Shown here in pieces: positions 27,214-35,788 of a stretch of 64,000 bases of DNA. The stretch lies in contig NZ_JAAFZH010000012.1 in NCBI RefSeq assembly GCF_010435915.1, forward strand, positions 62,001 through 126,000, given 5' to 3'. The DNA comes from Spirosoma terrae. Its GTDB lineage: Bacteria; Bacteroidota; Bacteroidia; Cytophagales; Spirosomataceae. Each line of letters starts with the position of its first letter. Positions within the stretch are counted from its first letter, which is position 1. The translations under genes and the position numbers were made by a program. The notes under the pieces are model-generated. The model was not told where the DNA came from and ran no database searches. It saw only the letters and a program-made list of their open reading frames with translations.

Positions 27214-29817
27214 TCATTCACTACGTAGTGATTTGACCGGATTGACTAAAGCGGCCTTAACGGTTTGTAAACTCACCGTCAGAAAGGCAATCAGCATGGC
27301 CAGTAAGCCCGCCGTGGCAAAAATCCACCACGAAATCCCGATGCGATACGTAAAAGCCTCAAGCCACTGATGCATGCTATACCACGTAATGGGAATGGCA
27401 ATAAGAAACGCGAACAGCACCAGCTTCAGGAAATCTTTCGACAGCAAGGCTACTACGTTGGCGGCCGATGCACCCAGTACTTTCCGAATGCCAATTTCTT
27501 TACGAGCCTGCTCCACCGTGAACGAGGTCAGACCGAATAGCCCCAGGCAGGAAATGAAGATGGCTAGAGCGGCAAACAGACCGGCCAGTGTTTTGGTACG
27601 TTGTTCATTATCGAACTTTTGCGCGAACTCTTCGTCCAGGAACCGGAAGTCGAACGGGTACGTTGGATTGTATTTCTGAAAAATCTGTTCGGCTTGAGCC
27701 AGATTATCGGCTGTGGAGCGGTTTGGGTTAAATTTGATATGCATCGTATTGAAACTCGAACCTGGCCCCTGAATCACAATGGGCGGAATTTGCTCATACG
27801 GTGATCCGGCAATATAATCTTTCACGACGCCCACCACCCGCCAATGCTGATTCTTGCTCCGATTTGTAATGGTTTGCCCGATGGGATTTTGGAAGCCCAT
27901 CAATTTCACGGCCGTTTCGTTCAACACAACCGAGAAGCTATCCGCTGGATAGTTGTAGATATCGATATCGCGTCCGGCGAGGAGTTTCATACCCGCCGTT
28001 TTTACTAAATCGGCATCAGAGCTAAAGAGTGTAATGGTCGTATTGGTGTCTTTTGGAGCTTCGTTAGGCCACCGTAGTCCCCACGTATGCCATCCGCCGT
28101 TGGTCAGCCCGGTCAGGGTTTTGGTTATGGATGTTGCAATGCCCGCGTTGAGCAGTTCCTGTTTTATTGACCCATAATTTTTCTCGATATCGCCACTGAA
28201 ATTTACCTGAATCAGATTATTGTCGGCATAGCCTTTATCGCGTTCCTGCGCGTAGATGATCTGGTCGCGAACAATGATGGTTGCCGTGCCCAGAATGATG
28301 GCAAACGTGAATTGTAATACCACCAGTATTTTTCGGGGCGATATACCGAGTTGCGTTCGTTTGAAACGCTTGCTGAATATGCCGATGGGCTGGAAGGAAG
28401 CCAGATAAAAGGCAGGATAACTCCCGGCTAACAAGCTGGTGAACGCCATGAAGGCCAGCGCGTAAAGCCAGAACGTATAGCGCTGATAAGGAATGGCAAG
28501 TTGGGTATCAATCAACGTATTGAAGGCCGGAAGAACAAGCTGCACGATCAGTAAGGCCAGAGCACCAGCGAAACAGGTCATTAAAAAGGCTTCGGTGATA
28601 AACTGCCCAATCAGTAACCCTTTACCCGCTCCGGCCACTTTCCGAATCCCAATTTCTTTGGCCCGTTTCTCACTACGTGCCGTACTCAGATTCATAAAAT
28701 TGATACAGGCAATCAGCAGAATAAAAGCCGCAATGAGGCCGAAAATTTGGACGGTTTCAATACGTCCTCCAACAGGTTGACCATTCTCGAAGCGGCTATA
28801 CAAATGCCACTGGCTCATGGGATAAATAAAGTGTGTCCACACATCCTGTCGGCCCGCGTACCGCTGGGTCATATCCCTGATCTTGTCATTAAAGGCCGCT
28901 ACGTTGGCGTTCGGTTTCAGGAGAATGTAGGTTGCGGTGTTGTTGCTAAGCCAGCTTTCATTTTGCCAACCCGATCCTGGTTTTTTCAGGTAATCCCAGG
29001 GCAGCAAATACTCAAACGTAAACTGGGTGTTCGACGGCAGGTCTTTTAAAACACCCGTAACAACGAAATTGTCGGCCGAATCCAGCTGAATGGTTTTGTG
29101 AAGTGCCTGCTCGCTCCCGAATAATTTCCGGGCCAGTTTCTCGGTAATGACTATCGACGAAACACTGCTCAGTTGCTCGTTTTTAGTACCTTCCAGCAGA
29201 GGAAAACTGAATATGTCAAGAAAAGCCGGATCAACAAACGCCCCCTGAAGACCAGTAAAACGGTTGTCGCCAACACGGATTAAGAAGTTGTCGACCTCCT
29301 TTACCCGCGTTGCTTGTTCGACCTCGGGATAGTCTTTTTTCAGGGCTGGCCCAAGTGGCTGTGAGGTTGCTGAAATAGCCACTGATTGACCATCGACCGC
29401 GCTGGCAAGACCATACACCTGATAAATTCGGTCTTTGTGCGTATGAAATCGGTCGAAGCTCAATTCATTCTGAAGCCACAACAGAATCAGGGCGGCTCCA
29501 GCCATGCCGACAGACAGTCCAGCCATGTTGATGACCGAAAAGCTTTTTCCGGCAATCAGATTTCGGAAAGCAATTTTAAGGTGATTACGTATCATGGTCG
29601 TATTTGTTGGAGTAGGATATGGCTGCGGTTTTCGTTGGATAAATTCAGGTCGCATGTAGGCCAGCACATCTCGCCAGTAGCGCCGTCGGGCACGGGTTTC
29701 TCCCAACTGCTGTACGCGTAATACGTAGCGTTCGTGTAAATCGCCCAGCACCTCCTCCCGCAGATGAGGGGCGCAGAACCAGGTCAGGAAGCGGTCAGCC
29801 AGGCGAGGAGGAGACAT
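27214..29817 (-). CDS. Prefix-domain FtsX/MacB-type permease, unit A second cistron
   Basis: An 867-residue double-FtsX permease with the subtype A prefix (residues 1-60), a PTPTNTT linker and an internal permease start at Met 75 (MIRNHLKIAFRNL). The first helix reads GMAGAALILLWLQNELSFD, and the periplasmic domain resembles that of the orphan permease at 14655-17009 more than its neighbours. A small oddity is the second elbow, which reads VEQARKEIGIRKVLGAS where nearly every other copy has EQRTKEIG. The end is VNPVKSLRSE. No associated ATPase or fusion protein is encoded. The gene lies 83 bases below the first unit A permease. Confidence 0.92.
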   Translation of the reverse strand: MSPPRLADRFLTWFCAPHLREEVLGDLHERYVLRVQQLGETRARRRYWRDVLAYMRPEFIQRKPQPYPTPTNTTMIRNHLKIAFRNLIAGKSFSVINMAGLSVGMAGAALILLWLQNELSFDRFHTHKDRIYQVYGLASAVDGQSVAISATSQPLGPALKKDYPEVEQATRVKEVDNFLIRVGDNRFTGLQGAFVDPAFLDIFSFPLLEGTKNEQLSSVSSIVITEKLARKLFGSEQALHKTIQLDSADNFVVTGVLKDLPSNTQFTFEYLLPWDYLKKPGSGWQNESWLSNNTATYILLKPNANVAAFNDKIRDMTQRYAGRQDVWTHFIYPMSQWHLYSRFENGQPVGGRIETVQIFGLIAAFILLIACINFMNLSTARSEKRAKEIGIRKVAGAGKGLLIGQFITEAFLMTCFAGALALLIVQLVLPAFNTLIDTQLAIPYQRYTFWLYALAFMAFTSLLAGSYPAFYLASFQPIGIFSKRFKRTQLGISPRKILVVLQFTFAIILGTATIIVRDQIIYAQERDKGYADNNLIQVNFSGDIEKNYGSIKQELLNAGIATSITKTLTGLTNGGWHTWGLRWPNEAPKDTNTTITLFSSDADLVKTAGMKLLAGRDIDIYNYPADSFSVVLNETAVKLMGFQNPIGQTITNRSKNQHWRVVGVVKDYIAGSPYEQIPPIVIQGPGSSFNTMHIKFNPNRSTADNLAQAEQIFQKYNPTYPFDFRFLDEEFAQKFDNEQRTKTLAGLFAALAIFISCLGLFGLTSFTVEQARKEIGIRKVLGASAANVVALLSKDFLKLVLFAFLIAIPITWYSMHQWLEAFTYRIGISWWIFATAGLLAMLIAFLTVSLQTVKAALVNPVKSLRSE

Positions 29818-29900
29818 ACGAAGGAGGAATTAAGAATGAGGAAGTAGGAATGATAAATGATAAACTAGACGGGAATTCATCACTCATCATTCCTAATTCA
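29818..29900. repeat. Intergenic AATGATGAATT-type repeat between permeases
   Basis: Begins with the same GAGGAATTAAGAATGAGG tract as the spacers at 24373 and 27117 and ends with CATCATTCCTAATTCATC. The two parts can pair as a hairpin between cistrons. Confidence 0.65.
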
Positions 29901-32516
29901 TCATTCACTACGTAGCGATTTTACCGGGTTCATCAGAGCAGCTTTAATGGCCTGGTAGCTGATCGTCACCAGCGTGATCAGCAAAGCAGCCACCAGTACG
30001 ATAAGAAAGACACTGATGCCAATGTTTATTCGGTACGTATACTCGTCGAGCCACTTTTGCATGGCATACCAGGCAATTGGCGACGCAACAACGGCCGCAA
30101 TGATGACTAGTTGAATAAAGTCTCGGGAAAGTAACCCCCATACGTTGGCAATACTGGCTCCCAGCACTTTACGGATACCAATTTCCTTGGTACGTTGCTC
30201 TGCCATGAACGAAGCTAGTCCAAACAGACCCAGGCAGGAGATGAAAATGGCGAGTACGCAGACAATAGCCGATAGATTGCCAATGAATTCTTCGTAGTTG
30301 AATTTCTTCTCGTATTCAGTGTCGGCAAACTTGTAGTCGAATGGGAAACCAGGATTGTATTTATCGAAAATAGGCGTCATTTTCTGAATAGCTACGGCGG
30401 GTGCAATCGCGGGGTTGATCCGTACATCCAGGTAGCTTGTCCAGTTTTCAAAGACAATTGTTAAGGGCCGGATAGCCTGATAAGGCGATTCCATAACGAG
30501 ATCGGGAACTACCCCAACAACGGTTCGGTCTTTTTCAGCCCATCGCAGTCTCTCGCCCAAAGGATGCTTAAGGCCCATGCGTTTTACGGCTGATTCATTG
30601 AGAATCACACCCGATGAATCGGTCGCAAACTCCCGTGAGAAATCACGCCCTTCTTTAAGCGTAATACCCATTGTTTTGATGTAATCATAATTGGTGGTAA
30701 TGGTTGTAAAAATAGCCGACTTGTCTTCGGGGGTTGATCCTTTCCACTCCCAGCCAGTATTACTGCTCCAGATTTCGGTCGGTGGCGAATTGGTTTGACA
30801 AATAGACGAGACCGCACCCGTAGCCAGCAATTCGGCCCGAAGCGCTTCAAAATGAGTCATTAAATTGCTGGAAGCGGGTACCGAAAGAAGACCTTTGTTG
30901 GTAAAGCCAGCCGGTCGGTTTTTACCGTACTGTATCTGTTCATAAATGATGACCGTGCCAATCATTAGCGCAACGGAAAACGTAAACTGAACAACCACCA
31001 GGGTTTTTCGAGGTAATGACGCGCTTTTGCCGATATGAATGCCCCCTTTCAAAATCTTGACGGGATTGAACGACGACAAATAAAGAGCAGGGTAGCTGCC
31101 TGCCAGTAAGCCGGTGAACAAGGTAAAAACAACAACAACCGCCCAAAAGATGGGATTGCCAAATTCGATCGCCATCGTTTTCTCCGTAAGCGTATTGAAT
31201 GCTGGCAGTGAAATCAGGACAATACCCAAAGCCAGCACCAGCGCCAGAATGGCAATTAGGGTCGATTCACTCAAAAATTGGCCAATCAGCTGCTTACGGC
31301 CCGAACCAACCGCTTTCCGCACACCCACTTCTTTGGCGCGTTTTTCTGAACGAGCGGTGCTCAGATTCATAAAATTGATGCAGGCAATGATCAGAATGAA
31401 CAAGCCGAAAACACCAAACAATCGGACGTATCTAATAAAACCGCCTGTGTTTTCTCCTTCAGCGAACTCCGAATACAGCCGCCATTTAGCCATTGGGTGC
31501 AGGAACAACGCCGGTTTTACAAGCTTTCTTACGTTGGGGTCATTCGACAAATGGGCCAATACCACATCTTTTATTTTTGCGTTGGTTTGTGCCGGATCGA
31601 TGCCGTCTTTGAGCTGTACAAAAACGCCCCAGGAGTTATTTCCCCAATTTGTTTTGTGGTATTTCCCAATCCAGTTATAGATCTTTTCCTGCAACTGCCA
31701 GGGAAGCAGATAATCAAACTGCAACGTAGCATTTGTGGGTTGTTTAGCAACGACAGCCGTTACCTTCAAGTCGACCGAATTGTCCAGTTTTACGACCTTG
31801 CCAATGGGATTCTGGCTACCAAACAGAGTATGAGCGGTTTCGTCGGAAAGAACAATTGAGTAGGGTTCCTTCAGGGGAGCTTTGTCGCCATCTAAGACAG
31901 TCAGCGAAAACATATCAACGGCGTCTTCACCAATAAAAACCCCGTGTTTAAGGAATTTCTGATTGCTGACAACCAACGAATGCTGGCCTTCTCCCCGATC
32001 ATACATGGCCACCGCCTTAAAATCCTGGTATTTGGTTTTCAACTCCTCACCCAGCGGAAACGGTATCGCATCCTGCGTACCCCGGTGGCCGTCGAAAGTT
32101 TGACTCATCTTTACCTGGTAGAGAGTTTCGTAGTGTTTGTGGTGCTTATTGGCCGACAATTCATCGTTGATCCAGAGGCCAATGAGCATCGCAACGGCCA
32201 TCCCCACCGACAGCCCGCCAATGTTGATAGCTGAATACGCTTTGTTTTTGACCAGATTACGGAAGGCAACTTTAACATAATTACGGATCATAGTCGTGTT
32301 GGTTGGAGTCGGAAATTGATCGGGCTTTCGTTTGATAAACTCAGGGCGTACATAAGCCAGCACGTCGCGCCAGTAGCGTCGTCGGGCGCGGGTCTTACCC
32401 AGCCGCTCCACTCGCAGCACGTATCGTTCGTGCAAATCGCCCAGCACCTCCTCCCGCAGATGAGGGGCGCAGAACAGCCGGAGCAGCCGGTCGGCAAGTC
32501 GTGGGGGTGTTTTCAT
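29901..32516 (-). CDS. Prefix-domain FtsX/MacB-type permease, unit A first cistron
   Basis: An 871-residue double-FtsX permease immediately below the PadR gene (25-base gap). I chose the ATG at 32516 (MKTPPRLADRLLRLF) because it fits the prefix of the other copies; the longer frame from 32612 runs back into padR. The prefix is subtype A (EEVLGDLHERYVLRVERLGK), and the internal permease start is Met 76 (MIRNYVKVAFRNL). Unlike all downstream cistrons, which begin MSPPR, the first cistron of each unit has its own N-terminus. The body (GMAVAMLIGLWINDELSAN) groups with those at 49591, 35789, 38528 and 21763. Elbows are STARSEKRAKEVGVRKAVGS and AEQRTKEIGIRKVLGAS; end NPVKSLRSE. Confidence 0.92.
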   Translation of the reverse strand: MKTPPRLADRLLRLFCAPHLREEVLGDLHERYVLRVERLGKTRARRRYWRDVLAYVRPEFIKRKPDQFPTPTNTTMIRNYVKVAFRNLVKNKAYSAINIGGLSVGMAVAMLIGLWINDELSANKHHKHYETLYQVKMSQTFDGHRGTQDAIPFPLGEELKTKYQDFKAVAMYDRGEGQHSLVVSNQKFLKHGVFIGEDAVDMFSLTVLDGDKAPLKEPYSIVLSDETAHTLFGSQNPIGKVVKLDNSVDLKVTAVVAKQPTNATLQFDYLLPWQLQEKIYNWIGKYHKTNWGNNSWGVFVQLKDGIDPAQTNAKIKDVVLAHLSNDPNVRKLVKPALFLHPMAKWRLYSEFAEGENTGGFIRYVRLFGVFGLFILIIACINFMNLSTARSEKRAKEVGVRKAVGSGRKQLIGQFLSESTLIAILALVLALGIVLISLPAFNTLTEKTMAIEFGNPIFWAVVVVFTLFTGLLAGSYPALYLSSFNPVKILKGGIHIGKSASLPRKTLVVVQFTFSVALMIGTVIIYEQIQYGKNRPAGFTNKGLLSVPASSNLMTHFEALRAELLATGAVSSICQTNSPPTEIWSSNTGWEWKGSTPEDKSAIFTTITTNYDYIKTMGITLKEGRDFSREFATDSSGVILNESAVKRMGLKHPLGERLRWAEKDRTVVGVVPDLVMESPYQAIRPLTIVFENWTSYLDVRINPAIAPAVAIQKMTPIFDKYNPGFPFDYKFADTEYEKKFNYEEFIGNLSAIVCVLAIFISCLGLFGLASFMAEQRTKEIGIRKVLGASIANVWGLLSRDFIQLVIIAAVVASPIAWYAMQKWLDEYTYRINIGISVFLIVLVAALLITLVTISYQAIKAALMNPVKSLRSE

Positions 32517-32541
32517 GGTATTGTGCAATCCATGCCATTTC

Positions 32542-32877
32542 TTAACTCCATTCCAGACGGATATTGGGGATGATTCGGTCCCAGAGTCGGTTTCGAACCG
32601 CACGCACATCACTCAGTACACGGCCACCCAATGCCGTCACCGTAAAGAGCCGCTTTCGGCGTCCTCCCCGCTCAGCGGTGGCTTCGCCAAGCTGCGACGT
32701 CAGATAGCCTTTTTGTTCGAGCCGTTGCAAGGCTGCATGCACCGCCCCCGTACTGACTGAGTTTCCCGTTTCGCGTTCGAGTTCTTCGGCAATCATCACC
32801 GAGTACGCCTTCGGCGATAAAGCCGCCACCGCCAGCAAAACAACTTCTTCAAATTCCCCTAAATCACTACGTCGCAT
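32542..32877 (-). CDS. PadR family transcriptional regulator, head of unit A
   Basis: A 111-residue short (subfamily s1-like) PadR protein starting MRRSDLGEFEEVVLLAVAAL. Helices 1-3 form the winged helix-turn-helix (SVSTGAVHAALQRLEQKGYL is the recognition region), and the wing is TAERGGRRKRLFTVTALG. There is a short C-terminal helix and no separate effector domain. An upstream in-frame ATG at 33003 would put 42 extra residues across the palindrome and the sigma-54 element, so I reject it. PadR proteins usually repress membrane transporter genes and sense small hydrophobic ligands or a protein partner. Here it leads a run of four permeases whose prefix domains are all of one subtype, so it may act with them. 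The upstream dyad pair and -24/-12 element suggest activation by a sigma-54 system. Confidence 0.92.
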   Translation of the reverse strand: MRRSDLGEFEEVVLLAVAALSPKAYSVMIAEELERETGNSVSTGAVHAALQRLEQKGYLTSQLGEATAERGGRRKRLFTVTALGGRVLSDVRAVRNRLWDRIIPNIRLEWS

Positions 32878-32926
32878 AGACTGAACGCTGAATTTGAACC
32901 AATTTCTATTATATCTATTTCTGTAT

Positions 32927-32942
32927 GTCAAATACCCGGCCA
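32927..32942 (-). promoter_or_regulatory. Sigma-54-like -24/-12 element for unit A
   Basis: The minus strand reads TGGCCGGGTATTTGAC. The GG doublet is present and the position ten bases on has GA instead of GC, with the TTG intact. It lies 64 nt below the proximal dyad, the same spacing as in units B and C, and 50 bases above the PadR start codon. The fixed spacing, more than the sequence alone, supports it. Confidence 0.62.
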
Positions 32943-32989
32943 AAAACAAAAAGAGCTTTTTCTGCGCAGAAAAAGCTCTTTTTGTTTTT
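32942..32989. terminator. Perfect 48-bp palindrome (terminator/insulator) between dyads and promoter
   Basis: The arms 32942-32965 and 32966-32989 are perfectly complementary with no loop base, running AAAAAC to the centre TGCGCA and back to GTTTTT. As RNA it would form an AAAGAGC/GCTCTTT-type terminator stem with a U run, and it would stop transcripts from unit B (ending at 33106). It sits between the activator dyads and the promoter, so an activator bound upstream could still act by looping. Confidence 0.85.
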
Positions 32990-33005
32990 TCGTACACGAC
33001 CAATC

Positions 33006-33042
33006 TGTCCAGAAATGGACAAATTCTGTACGCTGTCGGACG
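33006..33042. promoter_or_regulatory. Paired dyad (activator site) upstream of unit A
   Basis: Site 1 (33006-33021) is TGTCC-N6-GGACA and site 2 (33027-33042) is TGTAC-N6-GGACG, 21 bp apart. This matches the pairs at 5747, 41667 and 52756 in sequence, order (the perfect site is nearest the promoter) and distance. Confidence 0.72.
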
Positions 33043-33105
33043 AGAAGACGGCTACGTTGCATTGGCCTCTCGTCCGGCCATTTTCGTATTACGTCCTACG
33101 CCAAT

Positions 33106-35733
33106 TTATTCATTACGTAGTGATTTTACTGGATTGGTCAGGGCCGCTTTAATGCTCTGCAAACTCACCGTGAGCAGGGCGATACCCGCTACCAGTAGAC
33201 CCGCCAGCGCAAACATCCACCAGGCGATGTCAATTTTGTAGGCAAAATCCTGTAACCATTGGTTCATAGCCCACCAGGCAATAGGCGAGGCCAGGAGTAA
33301 AGAAATTCCGATCAGTTTCAAAAAGTCTTTGGACAATAGCATCACGATACCCGATACCGACGCGCCCAGCACTTTCCGAACGCCAATTTCCTTGGTTCTG
33401 GTCTCGATAGAAAAAGTCACCAACCCCAGCAAGCCCAGACAGGCCACCAGCAGGGTGAGCGCCGTAAACCCGTTGAACAAGCGCATCAGGCGGGTTTCTT
33501 TGGCGTAGAGCTGGTTATAGGCATCGTCCAGAAAATAGTAATTGAAGGGCGCGGTCGGCTGGTTCCGATTGTAGATTTCCTTGAGTTTTTCGAGCGCTAT
33601 CGATACGTCCGTTTGCGGAGTTAGCCGAATCAGCAAATAGCCGCCCTGCTTCAACACCGAACGATTTGTATCGCTCACCACCGTTAACTTCATTGGCGAC
33701 ACAGTTCCGTGCAGACTCCGTATATGAAAGTCGGCTACTACGCCGTCGGTCGGTTGATCTTTCAAGGGGGCCGGTTGTTGTAACGGATTCCCTTTTATAC
33801 CCGCTTCGCTGATAAGCGTCTGATTATAAACTATTAACTCTTTTTGCAACGGTCCCATATCCCAGGTCTGAGGTAGATGTCGCCACCGAACCCCCATCAT
33901 ATCGAAAAACGATTTATCCACGCTCAGGGTATTGACCATCAGCTGCTTCTTATTCTTCTCAGCCTGTACAAACATCATTGGTACGCGGTCAGTGAAGATA
34001 GCTACGTTCGAAAATGCTACGTTGGCAGGCCCAGCCCATTGCCGGATGTCGTTACGTAGTCCGGCGTAGTGCGGAGCCATTTCGGAATCTACAAACAGAC
34101 CGAGCACCTGCGACTGGTTAATACCCAGATTCTTTGTTCGCAGAAACTGCATTTGCGTGTAAAGCACCACACTACAGATCAGTAGTCCGATTGAAGCCGT
34201 AAACTGAACCGTTGTAAACACGCTCCGCACGTTTACACCGCTTTTACGCCAGCCAGTGGCACCTTTCAGCACCGTTGCCGGTCGGAAGCCGGATAACATC
34301 AGTGCCGGATAAATACCAGAGAGCAACGAACATCCTAGCCATAGCGCAATCATCAGGCCCCAGTACGGCCCCTGCCCTAGCACCCGGTTATCGATGTTCA
34401 GGTCGAGTGCCTGATTGGCCCAGGGAAAAAATAGTTGTAGCAGCAAAAGCGACAGCAAAAAGGCCAGCGTCGTGCTTAAAAATGACTCCATAAAAAACTG
34501 CCCGATCAGTTCGCTACGTTGCCCACCGATTGCCTTCCGAATGCCTACCTCCCGCGCCCGCTTGGTGGCTCGCGCCGTGGTTAAACTAACGTAGTTGATA
34601 ACGGCCAGCACCAGAATGACCAGCGCAACCGTTAACAGAATATACAAGGATTGCCATCCATCTTTCGATACGCTTCGGCTATCGAGATGCAGGCTTGGGA
34701 GCGCTTCCAGAAAGTATTTTGCCGACATATCGACAAACTGAATACCTGCTTTCACCTGTTCCAGCTTCTTTTCGACCAACGCTACGTTGGCTCCCGGACG
34801 TAGCACGAGAAACGTACTCAGAAAACCAGCAGCCTTATAAGTAAACTGCTGCTGAGTCCCAAGCGTAGGCATCGAACGGAGCGATACAAGCCCGTTGAAC
34901 TGAATAATCGAATTGGTTGGCAGATCGTCGAGAACGGCCGAAACCGTCAGCGGGAAATGTTTTTCATACACCAGTGTTTTGCCAACCGCCTGCTGCGTTC
35001 CAAAATATTTCTCAGCCAGCTGACGGGTTAGCACGATACGCCCTGGCTCGCTGAGCGCCGTTTTCGGATCGCCCTGGAGCACTCGTAACCCCAATAGCGG
35101 CAAAGCCGACGCATCGGCAAAACCGATGTGCTCCTCGTTGAAGCGATGGTTCTGATCCGATTCCAGAATAGCGCTGCCATCCGAAATTCGGGCTACAGCT
35201 TCTACGTCTGGAATCTGTTTTTTTACAGCTTCCCCGAACGATTCATGTAAACCAAAAAGCATTATTTCCTGCTCTCCGTATTTCGCCACCGACATGATGC
35301 GATACGTTCGGTCGGCAAAGGGTTCGAACCGATCATAATGAAACTCATGCCATACGTAGAGCGCAATGAACGTACTGACGGCCAGGCCAACGGTAAGCCC
35401 AACGATATTCAGGGCACTAAATAACTGATTCTTCCAAAGCTGGCGGAAGGCAATAGAGGCATAATTACGTAGCATCGTTGGGTTTAGAAGAAGGTTCGTT
35501 GACTGATCACTAAAACGCCGGGCCGCCGTGTACTGAGGTTTCGGTTGTCGTTTCAGAACAAATGGCCTAGCCAGACTCAGCACATCGCGCACGTAGCGTC
35601 GGCGAGCCTGTCGTAAGCCTACCTCGCGGATGCGTTGCTGAAACAATTCATCGAGGTCGCCCTCCATTTCCTCCACCAGATGAGGAGCGCAAAACCAGTG
35701 TAACAGGCGCGTGGCCCAGCGAGGAGGAGACAT
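33106..35733 (-). CDS. Prefix-domain FtsX/MacB-type permease, unit B third cistron
   Basis: An 875-residue double-FtsX permease with the subtype B prefix (EEMEGDLDELFQQRIREVGL). Its linker is longer than in other copies, so the internal permease start falls at Met 87 (MLRNYASIAFRQL). The body is the most divergent of the prefixed set: the first helix reads GLAVSTFIALYVWHEFHYD, the first elbow is TARATKRAREVGIRKAIGG, the second IETRTKEIGVRKVLGAS, and the end is SLRNE rather than SLRSE. It is the last gene of unit B and is followed by the activator dyads and palindrome of unit A. Confidence 0.92.
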   Translation of the reverse strand: MSPPRWATRLLHWFCAPHLVEEMEGDLDELFQQRIREVGLRQARRRYVRDVLSLARPFVLKRQPKPQYTAARRFSDQSTNLLLNPTMLRNYASIAFRQLWKNQLFSALNIVGLTVGLAVSTFIALYVWHEFHYDRFEPFADRTYRIMSVAKYGEQEIMLFGLHESFGEAVKKQIPDVEAVARISDGSAILESDQNHRFNEEHIGFADASALPLLGLRVLQGDPKTALSEPGRIVLTRQLAEKYFGTQQAVGKTLVYEKHFPLTVSAVLDDLPTNSIIQFNGLVSLRSMPTLGTQQQFTYKAAGFLSTFLVLRPGANVALVEKKLEQVKAGIQFVDMSAKYFLEALPSLHLDSRSVSKDGWQSLYILLTVALVILVLAVINYVSLTTARATKRAREVGIRKAIGGQRSELIGQFFMESFLSTTLAFLLSLLLLQLFFPWANQALDLNIDNRVLGQGPYWGLMIALWLGCSLLSGIYPALMLSGFRPATVLKGATGWRKSGVNVRSVFTTVQFTASIGLLICSVVLYTQMQFLRTKNLGINQSQVLGLFVDSEMAPHYAGLRNDIRQWAGPANVAFSNVAIFTDRVPMMFVQAEKNKKQLMVNTLSVDKSFFDMMGVRWRHLPQTWDMGPLQKELIVYNQTLISEAGIKGNPLQQPAPLKDQPTDGVVADFHIRSLHGTVSPMKLTVVSDTNRSVLKQGGYLLIRLTPQTDVSIALEKLKEIYNRNQPTAPFNYYFLDDAYNQLYAKETRLMRLFNGFTALTLLVACLGLLGLVTFSIETRTKEIGVRKVLGASVSGIVMLLSKDFLKLIGISLLLASPIAWWAMNQWLQDFAYKIDIAWWMFALAGLLVAGIALLTVSLQSIKAALTNPVKSLRNE

Positions 35734-35788
35734 ACGAATGATGAATTAAGAATGATAAGTGCTGAATTCCCGTCTAGTTCTTAATTCA
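35734..35788. repeat. Intergenic AATGATGAATT-type repeat between permeases
   Basis: GATGAATTAAGAAT at the start and ATTCTTAATTCATC-like sequence (TTCTTAATTCATCATTC) at the end pair into a stem across this 55-base spacer. Confidence 0.65.

Noticed and set aside
32878-33003. N-terminal extension of the unit A PadR to 33003
   Set aside because: It would translate the 48-bp palindrome and the -24/-12 element; the other two PadR proteins begin at the site equivalent to 32877.
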